From the NCBI GenBank assembly GCA_947383645.1, contig CANDEH010000007.1, positions 1 through 37,946 on the forward strand: a DNA stretch of 37,946 nt. Direction: 5' to 3'. A program made the translations under genes and the position numbers. The notes under the pieces were generated by a model. That model had not been told where the DNA came from and ran no database searches. It saw only the letters and a program-made list of their open reading frames with translations. This DNA comes from an uncultured Clostridia bacterium. Lineage in GTDB: Bacteria; Bacillota; Clostridia; Oscillospirales; Oscillospiraceae. Each line of letters begins with the position of its first letter. The stretch's first letter is position 1. Of this stretch, positions 1 through 8,401 are shown piece after piece.

Positions 1-207
1 TTCGACGTGGTCCTGGCCGGCTTCGACGCCGCCGCCAAGATCAAGGTCATCAAGGTCGTCCGCGAGATCACCGGCCTGGGCCTGGGAGAGGCCAAGGCTT
101 TCGTGGAGAGCGCCCCCAAGGCCATCAAGGAGGGCATCTCCAAGGACGAGGCCGAGGAGCTGAAGAAGAAGATGGAAGAGGCCGGCGCCAAGGTGGAGCT
201 GAAGTAA
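1..207 (+). CDS. rplL: 50S ribosomal protein L7/L12, C-terminal part
   Basis: The reading frame is open from the first base, so the gene starts before the window; 68 residues are visible. They form the complete C-terminal domain of L7/L12, the stalk protein that binds elongation and initiation factors on the large ribosomal subunit. Visible hallmarks are the KIKVIKVVREITGLGLGEAK helix-turn segment, the EAKAFVESAPK segment and the C-terminal KMEEAGAKVELK. The gene ends in TAA and is followed about 70 bases later by a strong hairpin terminator, as expected for the end of an rplJ-rplL operon. The N-terminal dimerisation domain and hinge lie outside the window. Identification is firm. Confidence 0.97.
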   Translation, partial: FDVVLAGFDAAAKIKVIKVVREITGLGLGEAKAFVESAPKAIKEGISKDEAEELKKKMEEAGAKVELK

Positions 208-279
208 AAGGCACAGCGACTGTACTCCCGATCTTTTTCCTGCCGGGAAAAGTGAGAGCGAGTGTCGGTTAACAAATGA

Positions 280-319
280 AAGCCCCGAGCAATTCACTGT
301 GAATTGCTCGGGGCTTTTT
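280..319. terminator. Bidirectional intrinsic terminator between rplL and the zinc-ribbon gene
   Basis: A perfect inverted repeat with arms of 17 bases (AGCCCCGAGCAATTCAC and its complement), nearly no loop, is flanked by AAA on the left and TTTTT on the right. It can terminate rplL transcription on the plus strand and the convergent zinc-ribbon operon on the minus strand. Confidence 0.92.
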
Positions 320-389
320 GTCTGGATGGGGGAGACTGCCGGCACTGTCGGATGACAGAGTTTTGCAGGGCCGACGGTCCTGCTCTTTT

Positions 390-632
390 TCACTTCCGGT
401 TGAAGTCGGACAGACCGCCGGCGCAGTCAATCACAACCTTCTCGCAGTCCCGGCAGAGGAAGGCCAGCACTGCGGAGCCCTTCAACATGGACAGCTCCGA
501 CAGCACCACCGCGCCGTCGTGAAACTGCGCCCGGCCCAGGAGGGGGCGCTTTTTCCCCGGGAGCCAGGAGAGCTCCTGGGGGCTCTGGATCAGGCCCTCC
601 TCCATCTCTCTGCCGCAGTAGGGACACTGCAT
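390..632 (-). CDS. Small zinc-ribbon protein (DUF6487-like)
   Basis: This 80-residue protein begins MQCPYCGREMEEG and has a second cysteine pair in LCRDCEKVVIDC, giving a CxxC...CxxC arrangement that should bind one zinc ion; the spacing resembles the DUF6487 zinc-ribbon family common in Clostridia. No signal peptide or membrane segment is visible. An AAGGGTGG ribosome binding site precedes the ATG. It starts 19 bases after the stop of the large membrane protein encoded upstream on the same strand, so the two are probably cotranscribed. Function unknown; a nucleic-acid or protein contact role would be a guess. Confidence 0.75.
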   Translation of the reverse strand: MQCPYCGREMEEGLIQSPQELSWLPGKKRPLLGRAQFHDGAVVLSELSMLKGSAVLAFLCRDCEKVVIDCAGGLSDFNRK

Positions 633-651
633 GGATATCCACCCTTTCTCT

Positions 652-2385
652 TTACCGGAGCTTGACCTCTGTGCCCTCTAAGATGCTGCCCTCGCCGATC
701 ACATAGGTGATCTCCACCTGGTCGCCCTCGCTGAGGATCACCGCCAGGGGATTTTTCACCGCGCTGACGCTGTAGAAGGTGTCGTAGCCCACCAGACGCA
801 GGAAGTAGACGCTGTTGCCGTCCAGCACTGCCGTGCGGATCTCCGCCACAGTGCCGGTGACGGTTTCCTGGCCCGCCAGACCCACGTCGTCCCCGGTGAT
901 GACCCCGTGGGAGCGGAGCATACTCAGGTAGTTGGCCTCGCACTCGGCCACGGTGTCCCCGGTGGCCACGATGGTGTACTGCTGCACGTTCACCATGGCG
1001 TACTTCTTCACCAGCTCCGCCGCGTCCTTCATGGCCATGAAGTAGGTGGGCTGCTTCCCCACGTTCAGGAGCAGCGGGAAGGTGGCCTGATAGCGGAGGT
1101 TTTGCAGCTCGCCGTTGGCACTGGCCCGGGCGGACTCCTCCGTGGCCCCGGCGCAGGAGTAGAATTTCGTCTCCTTGGTCCGCTGGTTGGTGAGGATGAA
1201 GCCGATGTTGGACTGGTCGCCTCCGGTGGAGGTGACACCGGTGTAGACATACACGTCGTCATTGATGGCGATATAGTTGTAGCCGCTGGTGGTGACGGTC
1301 ACGTCCCGCTGGCCGAAGATAGAGTTGAGAAAGCCGTTGTGGTACATGCCGTAGTAGTCGTACTGCTGGGTGATGAGGTTGGCGTTGTAGAGGTTATCCA
1401 CCCAGGCCGGCACCTCCTCGTAGTACTGGCTCTCCCCGGTGACGGCGTTGACCAGCACGCCGCCCTTTACATCCACGCCGCCGAAGAGGCCGATGGTCTT
1501 CACCAGCCGGGCGCAGACCCAGTAGGGGGTCCCCGCCTCGTCCACCTCCATCACCGGCTGGGCGAACATGAAGGTGGGGTAGTGGAACCGCAGGTGGCGG
1601 TAGAGGTTCCGGCCGAAGTGCTCGGCGGTGGTGTACTTGATGCCCTCGCTGAGGCGCACCAGCTCCACGCTCTGGTCCACCATGTCGATGATGAGATAGG
1701 CGGGAAGGCCGTCGCCGCGGTTGGTGAACCACTTGATGATATCGGCGTAGCTGAGGGTGGCGATACGCACCGGGCGGCCCTGGTAGTTGATCTGGGTGTA
1801 GTCCTCGTTTACCTCAAACTGGCTGACCATGTCGCTGAGCTCGCCCAGCTTCCGGTCGCCCAGGCGCTCGGCGCTGTCCTTGTCCAGCATGGGGATCTGG
1901 CTGTAGGAGATCTCGTCCACCTCCGCCACAAAGTCCCCGGTCTCGATGGGCAAAAGCTGGGCGTAGCTCCTGGCCCGGAAAAATACGGAGCCGGCCACGC
2001 TGCCCACCAGGGCGATAATCAGCAAGACAGCGGCCAGGACGGCAGGGATCAGGCACTGCTTCTTCAAAAACTGGAAGTAGCCCCTGAGCCCCTCCCCCTG
2101 GAAGCCGGAGGTAATGAGGGCGCTGACGCTGTAGATAATGCACAGCAGCAGGGCGAAGGCATAAAACTCCTCCGACTGCAAATTGATGGCCGGCAGGGTA
2201 AAGTAGAAGTAGGCAAACCCCACCACCGCTGTGACGGCCAGATTCAAGAGCGTCCTTGTCACCGCGTTGCCCACCGGCTTGCGGGGCTTCTTAGGCCGCG
2301 GCGGCGTGGGCGGCTTCTGCGAGGGCGCGCCGCTCTGGAACCCTTCCCAACGGAAGCCACCGGCATCTGTTCCCGAAAATCCCAT
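652..2385 (-). CDS. Conserved membrane protein with large extracytoplasmic domain, function unknown
   Basis: The 577-residue product has a Pro/Gly/Lys-rich cytoplasmic N-terminus (residues 1-42), three hydrophobic segments at about 43-63, 73-95 and 111-135, and then a soluble region of about 440 residues without further membrane spans. That region carries many aromatic residues (for example YDYYGMY and YNYIAINDDVYVYTG) and no motif of an enzyme family that I recognise. A good AAGGAG site precedes the ATG. The next gene downstream is the small zinc-ribbon gene, 19 bases away. I can call it only as a membrane-anchored protein with a likely extracytoplasmic domain; a role in cell-envelope physiology would be speculation. 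Confidence 0.8.
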   Translation of the reverse strand: MGFSGTDAGGFRWEGFQSGAPSQKPPTPPRPKKPRKPVGNAVTRTLLNLAVTAVVGFAYFYFTLPAINLQSEEFYAFALLLCIIYSVSALITSGFQGEGLRGYFQFLKKQCLIPAVLAAVLLIIALVGSVAGSVFFRARSYAQLLPIETGDFVAEVDEISYSQIPMLDKDSAERLGDRKLGELSDMVSQFEVNEDYTQINYQGRPVRIATLSYADIIKWFTNRGDGLPAYLIIDMVDQSVELVRLSEGIKYTTAEHFGRNLYRHLRFHYPTFMFAQPVMEVDEAGTPYWVCARLVKTIGLFGGVDVKGGVLVNAVTGESQYYEEVPAWVDNLYNANLITQQYDYYGMYHNGFLNSIFGQRDVTVTTSGYNYIAINDDVYVYTGVTSTGGDQSNIGFILTNQRTKETKFYSCAGATEESARASANGELQNLRYQATFPLLLNVGKQPTYFMAMKDAAELVKKYAMVNVQQYTIVATGDTVAECEANYLSMLRSHGVITGDDVGLAGQETVTGTVAEIRTAVLDGNSVYFLRLVGYDTFYSVSAVKNPLAVILSEGDQVEITYVIGEGSILEGTEVKLR

Positions 2386-2436
2386 AGTTTTTCTCCTTTT
2401 TTGTTTCTATTCTAATTACTTCTAACCTTCAAAAAG

Positions 2437-2607
2437 CCCTCGGCAGAGTTTCGCGGCGCGGACGCCGCGAAATAAAATGAAATCATTTTTTCCGGAAACC
2501 GCGTTTTCGGAAAAAATACTTCTCGCGGAGCGGAGTGTGCGAGCGCAGCGAGTGCGCGTAGCGTAGCGCAACCCCCCTCACCTGAAATGGCAAAGCCATT
2601 TCAGGTG
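2437..2607 (-). repeat. Modular intergenic repeat, copy 1 (hairpin plus 49-nt conserved core)
   Basis: Read on the minus strand, just after the clpC stop, the element begins with a perfect hairpin (arms of 13 bases at 2579-2591 and 2595-2607), followed by a GC-rich block, a 49-nt core at 2478-2526 that contains its own dyad (TTTTTTCCG...CGGAAAAAA), a GCGGC/GCCGC dyad, and a terminal 15-nt block at 2437-2451 ending in AAACTCTGCCGAGGG in the minus reading. A second copy lies at 29523-29692 with the core perfectly conserved. The hairpins may terminate clpC. Confidence 0.85.
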
Positions 2608-2614
2608 ACTTATT

Positions 2615-5044
2615 TTACACCTTTTTTGCCGCCAATACAAGAGTATCTTCCTCCACGCCCAACTCCAGCACATCGCCGGCCCGGGCGGCGCCGGAGAGGA
2701 GCTGCTCGGCGATGGCGTCCTCCACCCGGCTGCGGATGGCCCGGCGGAGGGGCCGGGCGCCGTAGGCGGGGTCGAAGCCCTCCCGGGCCAGCTTCTCCAC
2801 GGAGTCCTCCGAGGACTGGAGTGTGAGCCCCAGGGCCGCCGCCCGCGCCGCCGTCTGCTCCAGCATCTGCCGGGTGATCTGGCGCATGTCCGCCTCGCTG
2901 AGGGGCCGGAACACCACCAGGTCGTCCACCCGGTTCAGAAGCTCCGGCCGGAAGGTCCGCCGGACCTCGGCCAGGACGGTTCGCCGGACGGACTCAAAGG
3001 GGACGGTGTTTCCCTCGCTCCCCACGGCGAAGCCCAGGGGGGTTCCCGCAGCGGTGATGGCCTTGGCTCCGATATTGGAGGTCATGGCTACCACCGTGTT
3101 GCGAAAGTCCACCTTCCGCCCCTGCCCGTCGGTGAGGGTTCCCTCCTCCAACACCTGTAAGAGGAGATTCCACACGTCCTCGTGGGCCTTCTCCAGCTCG
3201 TCCAGAAGCACCACGGAGTAGGGCCGCCGCCGGACCTTCTCCGTCAGCTGCCCCCCCTCCTCGTGGCCCACGTAGCCCGGAGGGGCTCCCAGGAGGCGGG
3301 AGCTGCTGTGGCGCTCCATATACTCGCTCATGTCGATGCGGATCACCGCGTTCTCGTCGCCGAAGAGGGCCTCGGCTAACGCCCGGCAGAGCTCCGTTTT
3401 CCCCACGCCGGTGGGGCCCAGGAGAAGGAAGCTGCCGATGGGCCGGCGGGGGTCCCCCATACCCACCCGGCTGCGGCGGATGGCCCGGGAGAGGCGGATC
3501 ACCGCCTCCTCCTGTCCCACCACCCGGCGGTGCAAAATCTCCTCCAGGCGCAAAAGCCGCTGCTGTTCGCTCTCAGTGAGCCGCGTCACCGGGATGCCCG
3601 TCCAGCGGGATACCACCTCGGCCACATCCTCCGGCTCCACCTGCCCCCGGTAGCACTCCTGGGCGGAGAGCTCCGTCCGCCGCTGCTGCTCAAAGTTCTG
3701 CTCGATCAGGCGCAGCTCGGCCGCCCGCTGGAAGTTCTCGCTCTTCACCGCCTCCGCCTTCTCCCGACGGACGTTTACCAGCTTTAAGTCGATGGCCCGC
3801 TGCTCCGCCGAGGGGGCCTGTCCCTCCATGCGCACCCGGCTGGCGGCCTCGTCCATCAGATCGATGGCCTTGTCGGGGAGGTAGCGGTCGTGGATATACC
3901 GGCGGCTCAGATCCACCGCTGCCGTCAGCGCCTCGTCGCTGATGGTGAGACGGTGGTGGAGCTCGTACTTCTCCCGGATGCCCCGGAGGATCTGCATGGC
4001 CGCCTCCGGCGAGGGCTCCTCCACGACGATGGGCTGAAACCGCCGCTCCAGAGCCGCGTCCTTCTCAATATACTTGCGGTACTCGCCCAGGGTGGTGGCT
4101 CCGATGACCTGGATCTCCCCCCGGCCCAGGGCGGGCTTGAGGATGTTTCCCGCGTCGATGGATCCCTCGGCGCTGCCTGCCCCCACGATGGTGTGGAGCT
4201 CGTCCAGAAAGAGGATGATGTTTCCCGCCCGCTTCACGTCGCTGAGAACGTTCTTCACCCGCTCCTCAAACTCCCCCCGGTACTTGGTCCCCGCCAGCAT
4301 GGCCGGCAGGTCCAGGGACAGCACCCGCTTGCCGATCAGATCCTCCGGCACGTCCCCCGTAACGATCTGTACCGCCAGACCCTCGGCTACCGCCGTCTTG
4401 CCGACTCCCGGCTCGCCGATGAGAACGGGGTTGTTCTTGGTGCGGCGGCTCAGGATCTGCACCGTCCGCCGGATCTCCTCCTCCCGGCCGATTACCGGGT
4501 CCAGCCGTCCCTCCCGGGCGGCGGCGGTGAGATCGCTGGCGTACTCGCCCAGGGTCTTGGAGCGGCTGTCCTCCCGGCCTCTGGCCGGCTCCTGGGCCGG
4601 GCGGGGCGGGGGCGTCAGCCGCTGCACCAGGGTGGACTGGAGCCGCCGCAGGTCCACGCCGGTGCTGCGCAGCACCTGGACGGCCATGTTGTTTCCCTCC
4701 CGGAGAAGCCCCAGAAGCAGGTGCTCCGTCCCCACATAGCCGCTGCCGCAGCGCAGGGCCTCCCCGGCGGCGTACTCGATGGCCCGCCTGGACCGGGGGG
4801 TCAGCCCCTGGGAGGGGGAGGCCCCCGCCGTCCCCAGTCCCACGCTGACAATGATCGCCTGCCGGGCCCGCCCCTGGTCCAGACCCTGCTCGTTGAGGCA
4901 GCGGCACGCCATTCCCGCCTCCTCCCGCAGGAGGCCCAGGAGCAGGTGCTCCGTCCCCACATAGCTGTGTCCCAGCTCCTCCGCCGCCTCGTGGCTCAGC
5001 CGCAGCACGTTCTGCGCCCGCGGCGTAAATTTGCTCTCACCCAT
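2615..5044 (-). CDS. clpC: ATP-dependent Clp protease ATP-binding subunit ClpC
   Basis: The 809-residue Hsp100 AAA+ unfoldase feeds substrates to ClpP in the cytoplasm. It shows two N-terminal Clp repeats (both with GTEHLLLGLLRE, about residues 30-41 and 105-116), a first AAA+ domain with Walker A GEPGVGKT near 210 and LFLDELHT, a UVR-like coiled segment (residues near 430-450) typical of ClpC, a second AAA+ domain with GPTGVGKT and VVLLDELEKAHED, and a LGF tripeptide where the ClpP-docking loop is expected. The reading frame extends 53 codons upstream, but the ATG at 5044 has an AAAGGAGGT site six bases ahead and gives the family N-terminus. Unlike in Bacillus, no ctsR-mcsA-mcsB genes accompany it; I saw no clear CtsR or CIRCE operator. 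Confidence 0.96.
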   Translation of the reverse strand: MGESKFTPRAQNVLRLSHEAAEELGHSYVGTEHLLLGLLREEAGMACRCLNEQGLDQGRARQAIIVSVGLGTAGASPSQGLTPRSRRAIEYAAGEALRCGSGYVGTEHLLLGLLREGNNMAVQVLRSTGVDLRRLQSTLVQRLTPPPRPAQEPARGREDSRSKTLGEYASDLTAAAREGRLDPVIGREEEIRRTVQILSRRTKNNPVLIGEPGVGKTAVAEGLAVQIVTGDVPEDLIGKRVLSLDLPAMLAGTKYRGEFEERVKNVLSDVKRAGNIILFLDELHTIVGAGSAEGSIDAGNILKPALGRGEIQVIGATTLGEYRKYIEKDAALERRFQPIVVEEPSPEAAMQILRGIREKYELHHRLTISDEALTAAVDLSRRYIHDRYLPDKAIDLMDEAASRVRMEGQAPSAEQRAIDLKLVNVRREKAEAVKSENFQRAAELRLIEQNFEQQRRTELSAQECYRGQVEPEDVAEVVSRWTGIPVTRLTESEQQRLLRLEEILHRRVVGQEEAVIRLSRAIRRSRVGMGDPRRPIGSFLLLGPTGVGKTELCRALAEALFGDENAVIRIDMSEYMERHSSSRLLGAPPGYVGHEEGGQLTEKVRRRPYSVVLLDELEKAHEDVWNLLLQVLEEGTLTDGQGRKVDFRNTVVAMTSNIGAKAITAAGTPLGFAVGSEGNTVPFESVRRTVLAEVRRTFRPELLNRVDDLVVFRPLSEADMRQITRQMLEQTAARAAALGLTLQSSEDSVEKLAREGFDPAYGARPLRRAIRSRVEDAIAEQLLSGAARAGDVLELGVEEDTLVLAAKKV

Positions 5045-5197
5045 TCTGGGCACCTCCTTTAATCTTGCCGGTTCTTCCGGGGCCTTATTTCCCCCGACAC
5101 TGTCCCTGGAAGTATGTCCCTCCCTTGGAGTTTTTAAGCGCCGGCGACAGATTTCGGCATTTTTTTCCGCTTGCGGCAATTTCCCCTGATTTGGCTC

Positions 5198-5225
5198 TTG
5201 CATTTTTGCAGTTTCATGTTACAAT
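5198..5225 (+). promoter_or_regulatory. Promoter of the ferredoxin gene
   Basis: TTGCAT and TACAAT are separated by 16 bases and lie 30 bases upstream of the ferredoxin ATG; a GGAGGTG ribosome binding site follows at 5244-5250. This is a good vegetative sigma-factor match in the short clpC/ferredoxin divergent spacer. Confidence 0.7.
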
Positions 5226-5255
5226 GGGGATACATTTTGATATGGAGGTGCTATC

Positions 5256-5426
5256 ATGGCTCATAAGATTACCGACGCCTGCATCAGCTGCGGCGCCTGC
5301 GCGGCCCAGTGCCCTGTGGAGGCGATCACCGAGGGCGACAGCCAGTACGTCATCAACGAGGATCTCTGCGTGGACTGCGGCTCCTGCGCGGCCACCTGCC
5401 CCAACGAGGCCATTGTCGCTGAGTAA
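5256..5426 (+). CDS. 2[4Fe-4S] ferredoxin
   Basis: This 56-residue protein has two CxxCxxCxxxCP motifs (CISCGACAAQCP at residues 9-20 and CVDCGSCAATCP at 38-49), each ligating one [4Fe-4S] cluster by the usual crossed pattern. Length and internal two-fold symmetry match the classical clostridial ferredoxin, a soluble low-potential electron carrier for hydrogenases, pyruvate:ferredoxin oxidoreductase and similar enzymes. The ATG is preceded by GGAGGTG and by its own promoter. It appears monocistronic, followed by a dense set of hairpins. Identification is firm, though its partner enzymes are not in the window. Confidence 0.95.
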   Translation: MAHKITDACISCGACAAQCPVEAITEGDSQYVINEDLCVDCGSCAATCPNEAIVAE

Positions 5427-5444
5427 TCCGGGTACATAGGTTCA

Positions 5445-5663
5445 CCCCGCGGCCTTGGCCGCGGGGTCCGTGTGTCAAAAAATCAGATGATTTTTTGACA
5501 CACGGACCCCGATTTCGGCTGCAAGCCGAAATCGGTCGCCTGCGGGCGGGTGATTGCATGCGAAAGGAACCCCTCTTGGGTTCCTTTCACACTATCCTCC
5601 TTACCGCCGGCGATACGCTGTATCCCCTTTTGACAGTGCGGCCCCGCGGCCTTGGCCGCGGGG
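5445..5663. repeat. Array of palindromes between ferredoxin and S41 protease genes
   Basis: The spacer holds successive dyads: a 22-nt palindrome CCCCGCGGCC-TT-GGCCGCGGGG at 5445-5466; a 48-nt palindrome with 23-base perfect arms and a 2-base centre at 5463-5510; a hairpin at 5510-5534 (CGATTTCGGC arms); a hairpin at 5562-5588 (GAAAGGAACCC arms); and an exact second copy of the 22-nt palindrome at 5642-5663. The first two overlap by GGGG, so they cannot both form. The 48-nt structure may act as the ferredoxin terminator. Confidence 0.85.
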
Positions 5664-5714
5664 TGCCTTTCTTTGTTTACTGTCGGAAAACCACATGCAA
5701 AGGAGTCCTGCCCC

Positions 5715-7613
5715 ATGAAAAAATTCATTCGCCGGGCCGCCGCGCTGCTGTGTGCGGCCGTACTGCTGATGACCTCCGCCTCGGCGCTCTCCGTGGAGGA
5801 CGCCAGAGAGCTTCTGGAGGACCTCTACATAGACGAGCTCCCCCCCGGCGCCTACTCCGCCGCCACGCTGGAGGATCTGTTTGCCGCCGTGGGGGATCCC
5901 TACACCTACTATATGACTGCCGAGGAGTATGAGGCCTTCAACACCAGAGTGGAGGGGGAGACCTCTGTCACCGGTATCGGCGCCTCCGTGGAGTATACGG
6001 CCGACGGCATTCTCCTCACCGGCGTGCTGGCCGGCGGCGGAGCTGTGGAGGCCGGCCTCCAGGCCGGAGATCTGATTATTGCCATCGACGGAGCGCCCTG
6101 CGCCCCCGCCGATGAGACCCACCGGGACCGGCTGGTGGGGCAGGCGGGCACCACGGTGGCGATCACCGTCCGCCATGCCGGCGGAGAGGTGAGAGACTAC
6201 CGCATCCAGCGCCGCCTGGTGGAGATTCACAACACCTCCACCACCCTCTGGGACGGCGGCGTGGGCTACATCGACTGTGACAGCTTTGGATCCCAGACCT
6301 TCCAGTACTTCGTGGAGGGGATCCGGGAGTACGATGACGACGCCCACATCTGGATAGTGGATATGCGCAGCAATACCGGCGGGCTCCTCAGCGCCGGGGT
6401 CTACACCACCGGCGCCTTCACCGGCCCGGGTACGATTCTCTCCACGCGGAATCGGGATGGGCGCTACCGCCGCTACAACTTCCCCTATAACTACCTGACG
6501 CCGGACCCTGCGATTGTCCTTACCAACGCCTACTCCGCCAGCGCCGCGGAGATCTTTGCCGCCGGCGTCCGGGATGCCAGGGCGGGTATTCTGATCGGAG
6601 ATCGGACCTTCGGCAAGGGCGTGGCCCAGCAGGTCTTTGACAGGGGGAATTACCCGGAGCTCTTCGACCAGGACGCTGTCAAAATCACCGTCTCCCGCTT
6701 TTACTCCGCCCACGGCAATACCACCGACCGGATCGGCGTAATTCCCACTCTGCTGATGGATCCCAACCTCTCTCAGGACGCGGCCCGTCTCCTCTCTGCC
6801 GGGGAGCCGCAGCGGCCGGAGGGCTATCTGCGCCTGACGCTCAACGGGATGGACTACTACCTGGATCTGAAGGAGGCCCGGCGCGAGGAGAACCGGATGG
6901 CCTTCGACGCCATCCTTGCCGCGCTGCCCCCCGATGCCGCAGTGGCCTCCGGTGTCCGGAGCAGCTGGGAGGAGACCACCGTGGCCGAGGTGGTGGAGAC
7001 CTGCGGCGGCGATGTGAACAGCCGCTGGTTTGCCGATTTGGGTGACAGAGCCGGCGCCGACAAGATCAACGCCCTGGCTACCTACGGTATCCTTGCCGGC
7101 GACGGCAGCGGGGCCTTCCGTCCCGATGACACCCTCACCAGGGCCCAGCTGTGCGCCCTGATGGCCCAGGCCATCAATGTGGCCTATCTGGGGCAGGGCC
7201 GCTTCACCGATGTGGAGGATGGCCGCTGGTATGCGCAGTATGTCAACGCCATGGCGGAGATGGGGCTTGTCAACGGTGTGAGCGCCGGCGTTTTCCGTCC
7301 CAACGACACGCTGACCCTGGGACAGCTGTGCACCTTTATGGGCCGTCTGGCCGCCTATTTGAACTGTGAGGTCTACGACTACATGCAGGCCCAGGACCCG
7401 GCGGAGCTGGCGCAGGAGCTGCCGGAGGTGGCCCCCGGCCTCCGCTCCGGTGTGGATGCGATGACGCAGATGCTGGCGGACCGGGAGGGCCATACGGTAT
7501 CCCTGCTGTGGGACGAGCTCTCCGCGCTGGATCTGAACGCCCCGGTGAACCGGGAGCAGGCAGCCGTGGTGCTGTACAACCTGCTGTGGGAGCTTGGGAT
7601 TCTCTCCTATTGA
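5715..7613 (+). CDS. S41-family C-terminal processing protease with PDZ and SLH domains
   Basis: The 632-residue product has a Sec signal peptide (MKKFIRRAAALLCAAVLLMTSASA), a PDZ domain around residues 85-165 (including AGLQAGDLIIAIDG) and a tail-specific protease domain. The catalytic dyad is visible: Ser276 in NAYSASAAEI and Lys301 in GDRTFGKGVAQQ, with the 25-residue spacing known from Prc. After about residue 440 there are two clear S-layer homology repeats (GDGSGAFRPDDTLTRAQL and NGVSAGVFRPNDTLTLGQL) and a degenerate third ending in APVNREQAAVVLYNLL. It is therefore predicted to be secreted and bound to cell-wall polymer while cleaving exported proteins. The ATG at 5715 is chosen over an upstream start because it begins the signal peptide and follows AAGGAG. 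Confidence 0.9.
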   Translation: MKKFIRRAAALLCAAVLLMTSASALSVEDARELLEDLYIDELPPGAYSAATLEDLFAAVGDPYTYYMTAEEYEAFNTRVEGETSVTGIGASVEYTADGILLTGVLAGGGAVEAGLQAGDLIIAIDGAPCAPADETHRDRLVGQAGTTVAITVRHAGGEVRDYRIQRRLVEIHNTSTTLWDGGVGYIDCDSFGSQTFQYFVEGIREYDDDAHIWIVDMRSNTGGLLSAGVYTTGAFTGPGTILSTRNRDGRYRRYNFPYNYLTPDPAIVLTNAYSASAAEIFAAGVRDARAGILIGDRTFGKGVAQQVFDRGNYPELFDQDAVKITVSRFYSAHGNTTDRIGVIPTLLMDPNLSQDAARLLSAGEPQRPEGYLRLTLNGMDYYLDLKEARREENRMAFDAILAALPPDAAVASGVRSSWEETTVAEVVETCGGDVNSRWFADLGDRAGADKINALATYGILAGDGSGAFRPDDTLTRAQLCALMAQAINVAYLGQGRFTDVEDGRWYAQYVNAMAEMGLVNGVSAGVFRPNDTLTLGQLCTFMGRLAAYLNCEVYDYMQAQDPAELAQELPEVAPGLRSGVDAMTQMLADREGHTVSLLWDELSALDLNAPVNREQAAVVLYNLLWELGILSY

Positions 7614-7632
7614 GATTCGGAAACGATACAGG

Positions 7633-7684
7633 GCCCCGCCGGCCCGCTGGAAGCGTCTCTCCGCTCCCGGCAGGCCGGCGGGGC
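7633..7684. terminator. GC-rich hairpin after the S41 protease gene
   Basis: Inverted arms GCCCCGCCGGCC (7633-7644) and GGCCGGCGGGGC (7673-7684) form a 12-bp stem with a 28-base loop, 20 bases after the protease stop. There is no long T run, so it may stabilise the 3' end or terminate weakly. Confidence 0.6.
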
Positions 7685-7759
7685 TCTGCTGCCCCTGCGG
7701 GGCCGGGTCCGGATGGAGCGGAAGCCGTATCCGCAGCGCCGGGGGCAACAGACGGTTGC

Positions 7760-7788
7760 TTTACAGGGGCGATCCGGCGTGTTATGCT
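7760..7788 (+). promoter_or_regulatory. Promoter of the HTH/zinc-ribbon gene
   Basis: TTTACA and TATGCT separated by 17 bases lie about 90 bases before the ATG at 7880. It is a moderate sigma-A-type match in a stretch without other candidates. Confidence 0.5.
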
Positions 7789-7879
7789 GTAGATACGGAG
7801 GAGAAGCGCACCTCCGCCCGGGAAACATGTTTCTGTACAGTCTTCGCAGGATATGAACGACAGAAAAGGAGAATACCCA

Positions 7880-8326
7880 ATGGAATTTAAGGATGTCTTT
7901 ACCCAACTGCGGGAGAATGCCCATCTCTCCCAGGCCGATGTGGCGGGGAAGCTCTTCGTTACCCGCCAGGCGGTGAGCCGGTGGGAGTGCGGGGAGACCA
8001 TGCCCAACACCGCCACGCTGGCCCAGATCTCCAAGCTCTTCGATGTATCCATCAATACCCTCCTGGGCAGCCCCCGACAGCTCTACTGCCAGAGCTGCGG
8101 CATGCCCCTCAGCGACGGCATCCTGGGTCACGAGGGGGACGGTACGCCCAACGAGGACTACTGCCAGTGGTGCTACAACGACGGCGGTTTTTTGACAGAC
8201 TGCACCATGGAGGAGATGCTGGAAACCTGCGTGGGTATCATGAAGGAGCAGGGGATGCCCGAGGAGGCAGCCCGGTCCCATATGACGGAGATCCTGCCTA
8301 AGCTCTCCCGGTGGAAGAAGGGGTAA
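7880..8326 (+). CDS. XRE-family HTH regulator fused to a zinc ribbon
   Basis: The 148-residue protein begins with a Cro/C1-type helix-turn-helix (LRENAHLSQADVAGKLFVTRQAVSRWECGETMP, about residues 9-41), followed by a putative zinc ribbon with CQSCGMPL and CQWCYNDGG (zf-ribbon_2 type), and a C-terminal helical tail. This architecture is common among small clostridial regulators. The ATG at 7880 follows AAAGGAGAA and is preferred to an upstream in-frame ATG that lacks a ribosome binding site. It stands alone with its own promoter and a strong terminator. The HTH suggests transcriptional control, but no target can be named from the neighbourhood. Confidence 0.88.
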   Translation: MEFKDVFTQLRENAHLSQADVAGKLFVTRQAVSRWECGETMPNTATLAQISKLFDVSINTLLGSPRQLYCQSCGMPLSDGILGHEGDGTPNEDYCQWCYNDGGFLTDCTMEEMLETCVGIMKEQGMPEEAARSHMTEILPKLSRWKKG

Positions 8327-8346
8327 TCTGCGTCTGACGCCGCAGC

Positions 8347-8389
8347 AAAAAATCAGGGGGCGAACCTTCGGTTCGCCCCCTGATTTTTT
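8347..8389. terminator. Strong bidirectional terminator with UUCG tetraloop
   Basis: Perfect 20-base arms start with AAAAAA and end with TTTTTT, closing on a C(TTCG)G loop, 20 bases after the HTH/zinc-ribbon stop. It is followed by two further hairpins at 8402-8428 (CAAATTGGGACC arms) and 8453-8476 (TGCCAGACAAA arms). Confidence 0.9.
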
Positions 8390-8401
8390 GACAAGTTGGG
8401 G

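Noticed and set aside
907..2415. Plus-strand open frame of 502 codons opposite the large membrane protein gene
   Set aside because: It is an antisense frame of a GC-rich gene, rich in His/Gly/Val with no domain or ribosome binding site; the minus-strand gene has a good start, membrane spans and an operon partner.
3890..5062. Plus-strand open frame of 390 codons opposite clpC
   Set aside because: Antisense shadow of a clear ClpC coding sequence.
5427..5714. CRISPR-like array
   Set aside because: The repeats are palindromes of differing sequence with no regular spacer spacing; they are better explained as terminators or an inserted hairpin unit.
5601..7748. Minus-strand open frame of 715 codons opposite the S41 protease gene
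   Set aside because: Antisense shadow; composition is biased and the plus strand encodes a clear signal peptide, catalytic motifs and SLH repeats.
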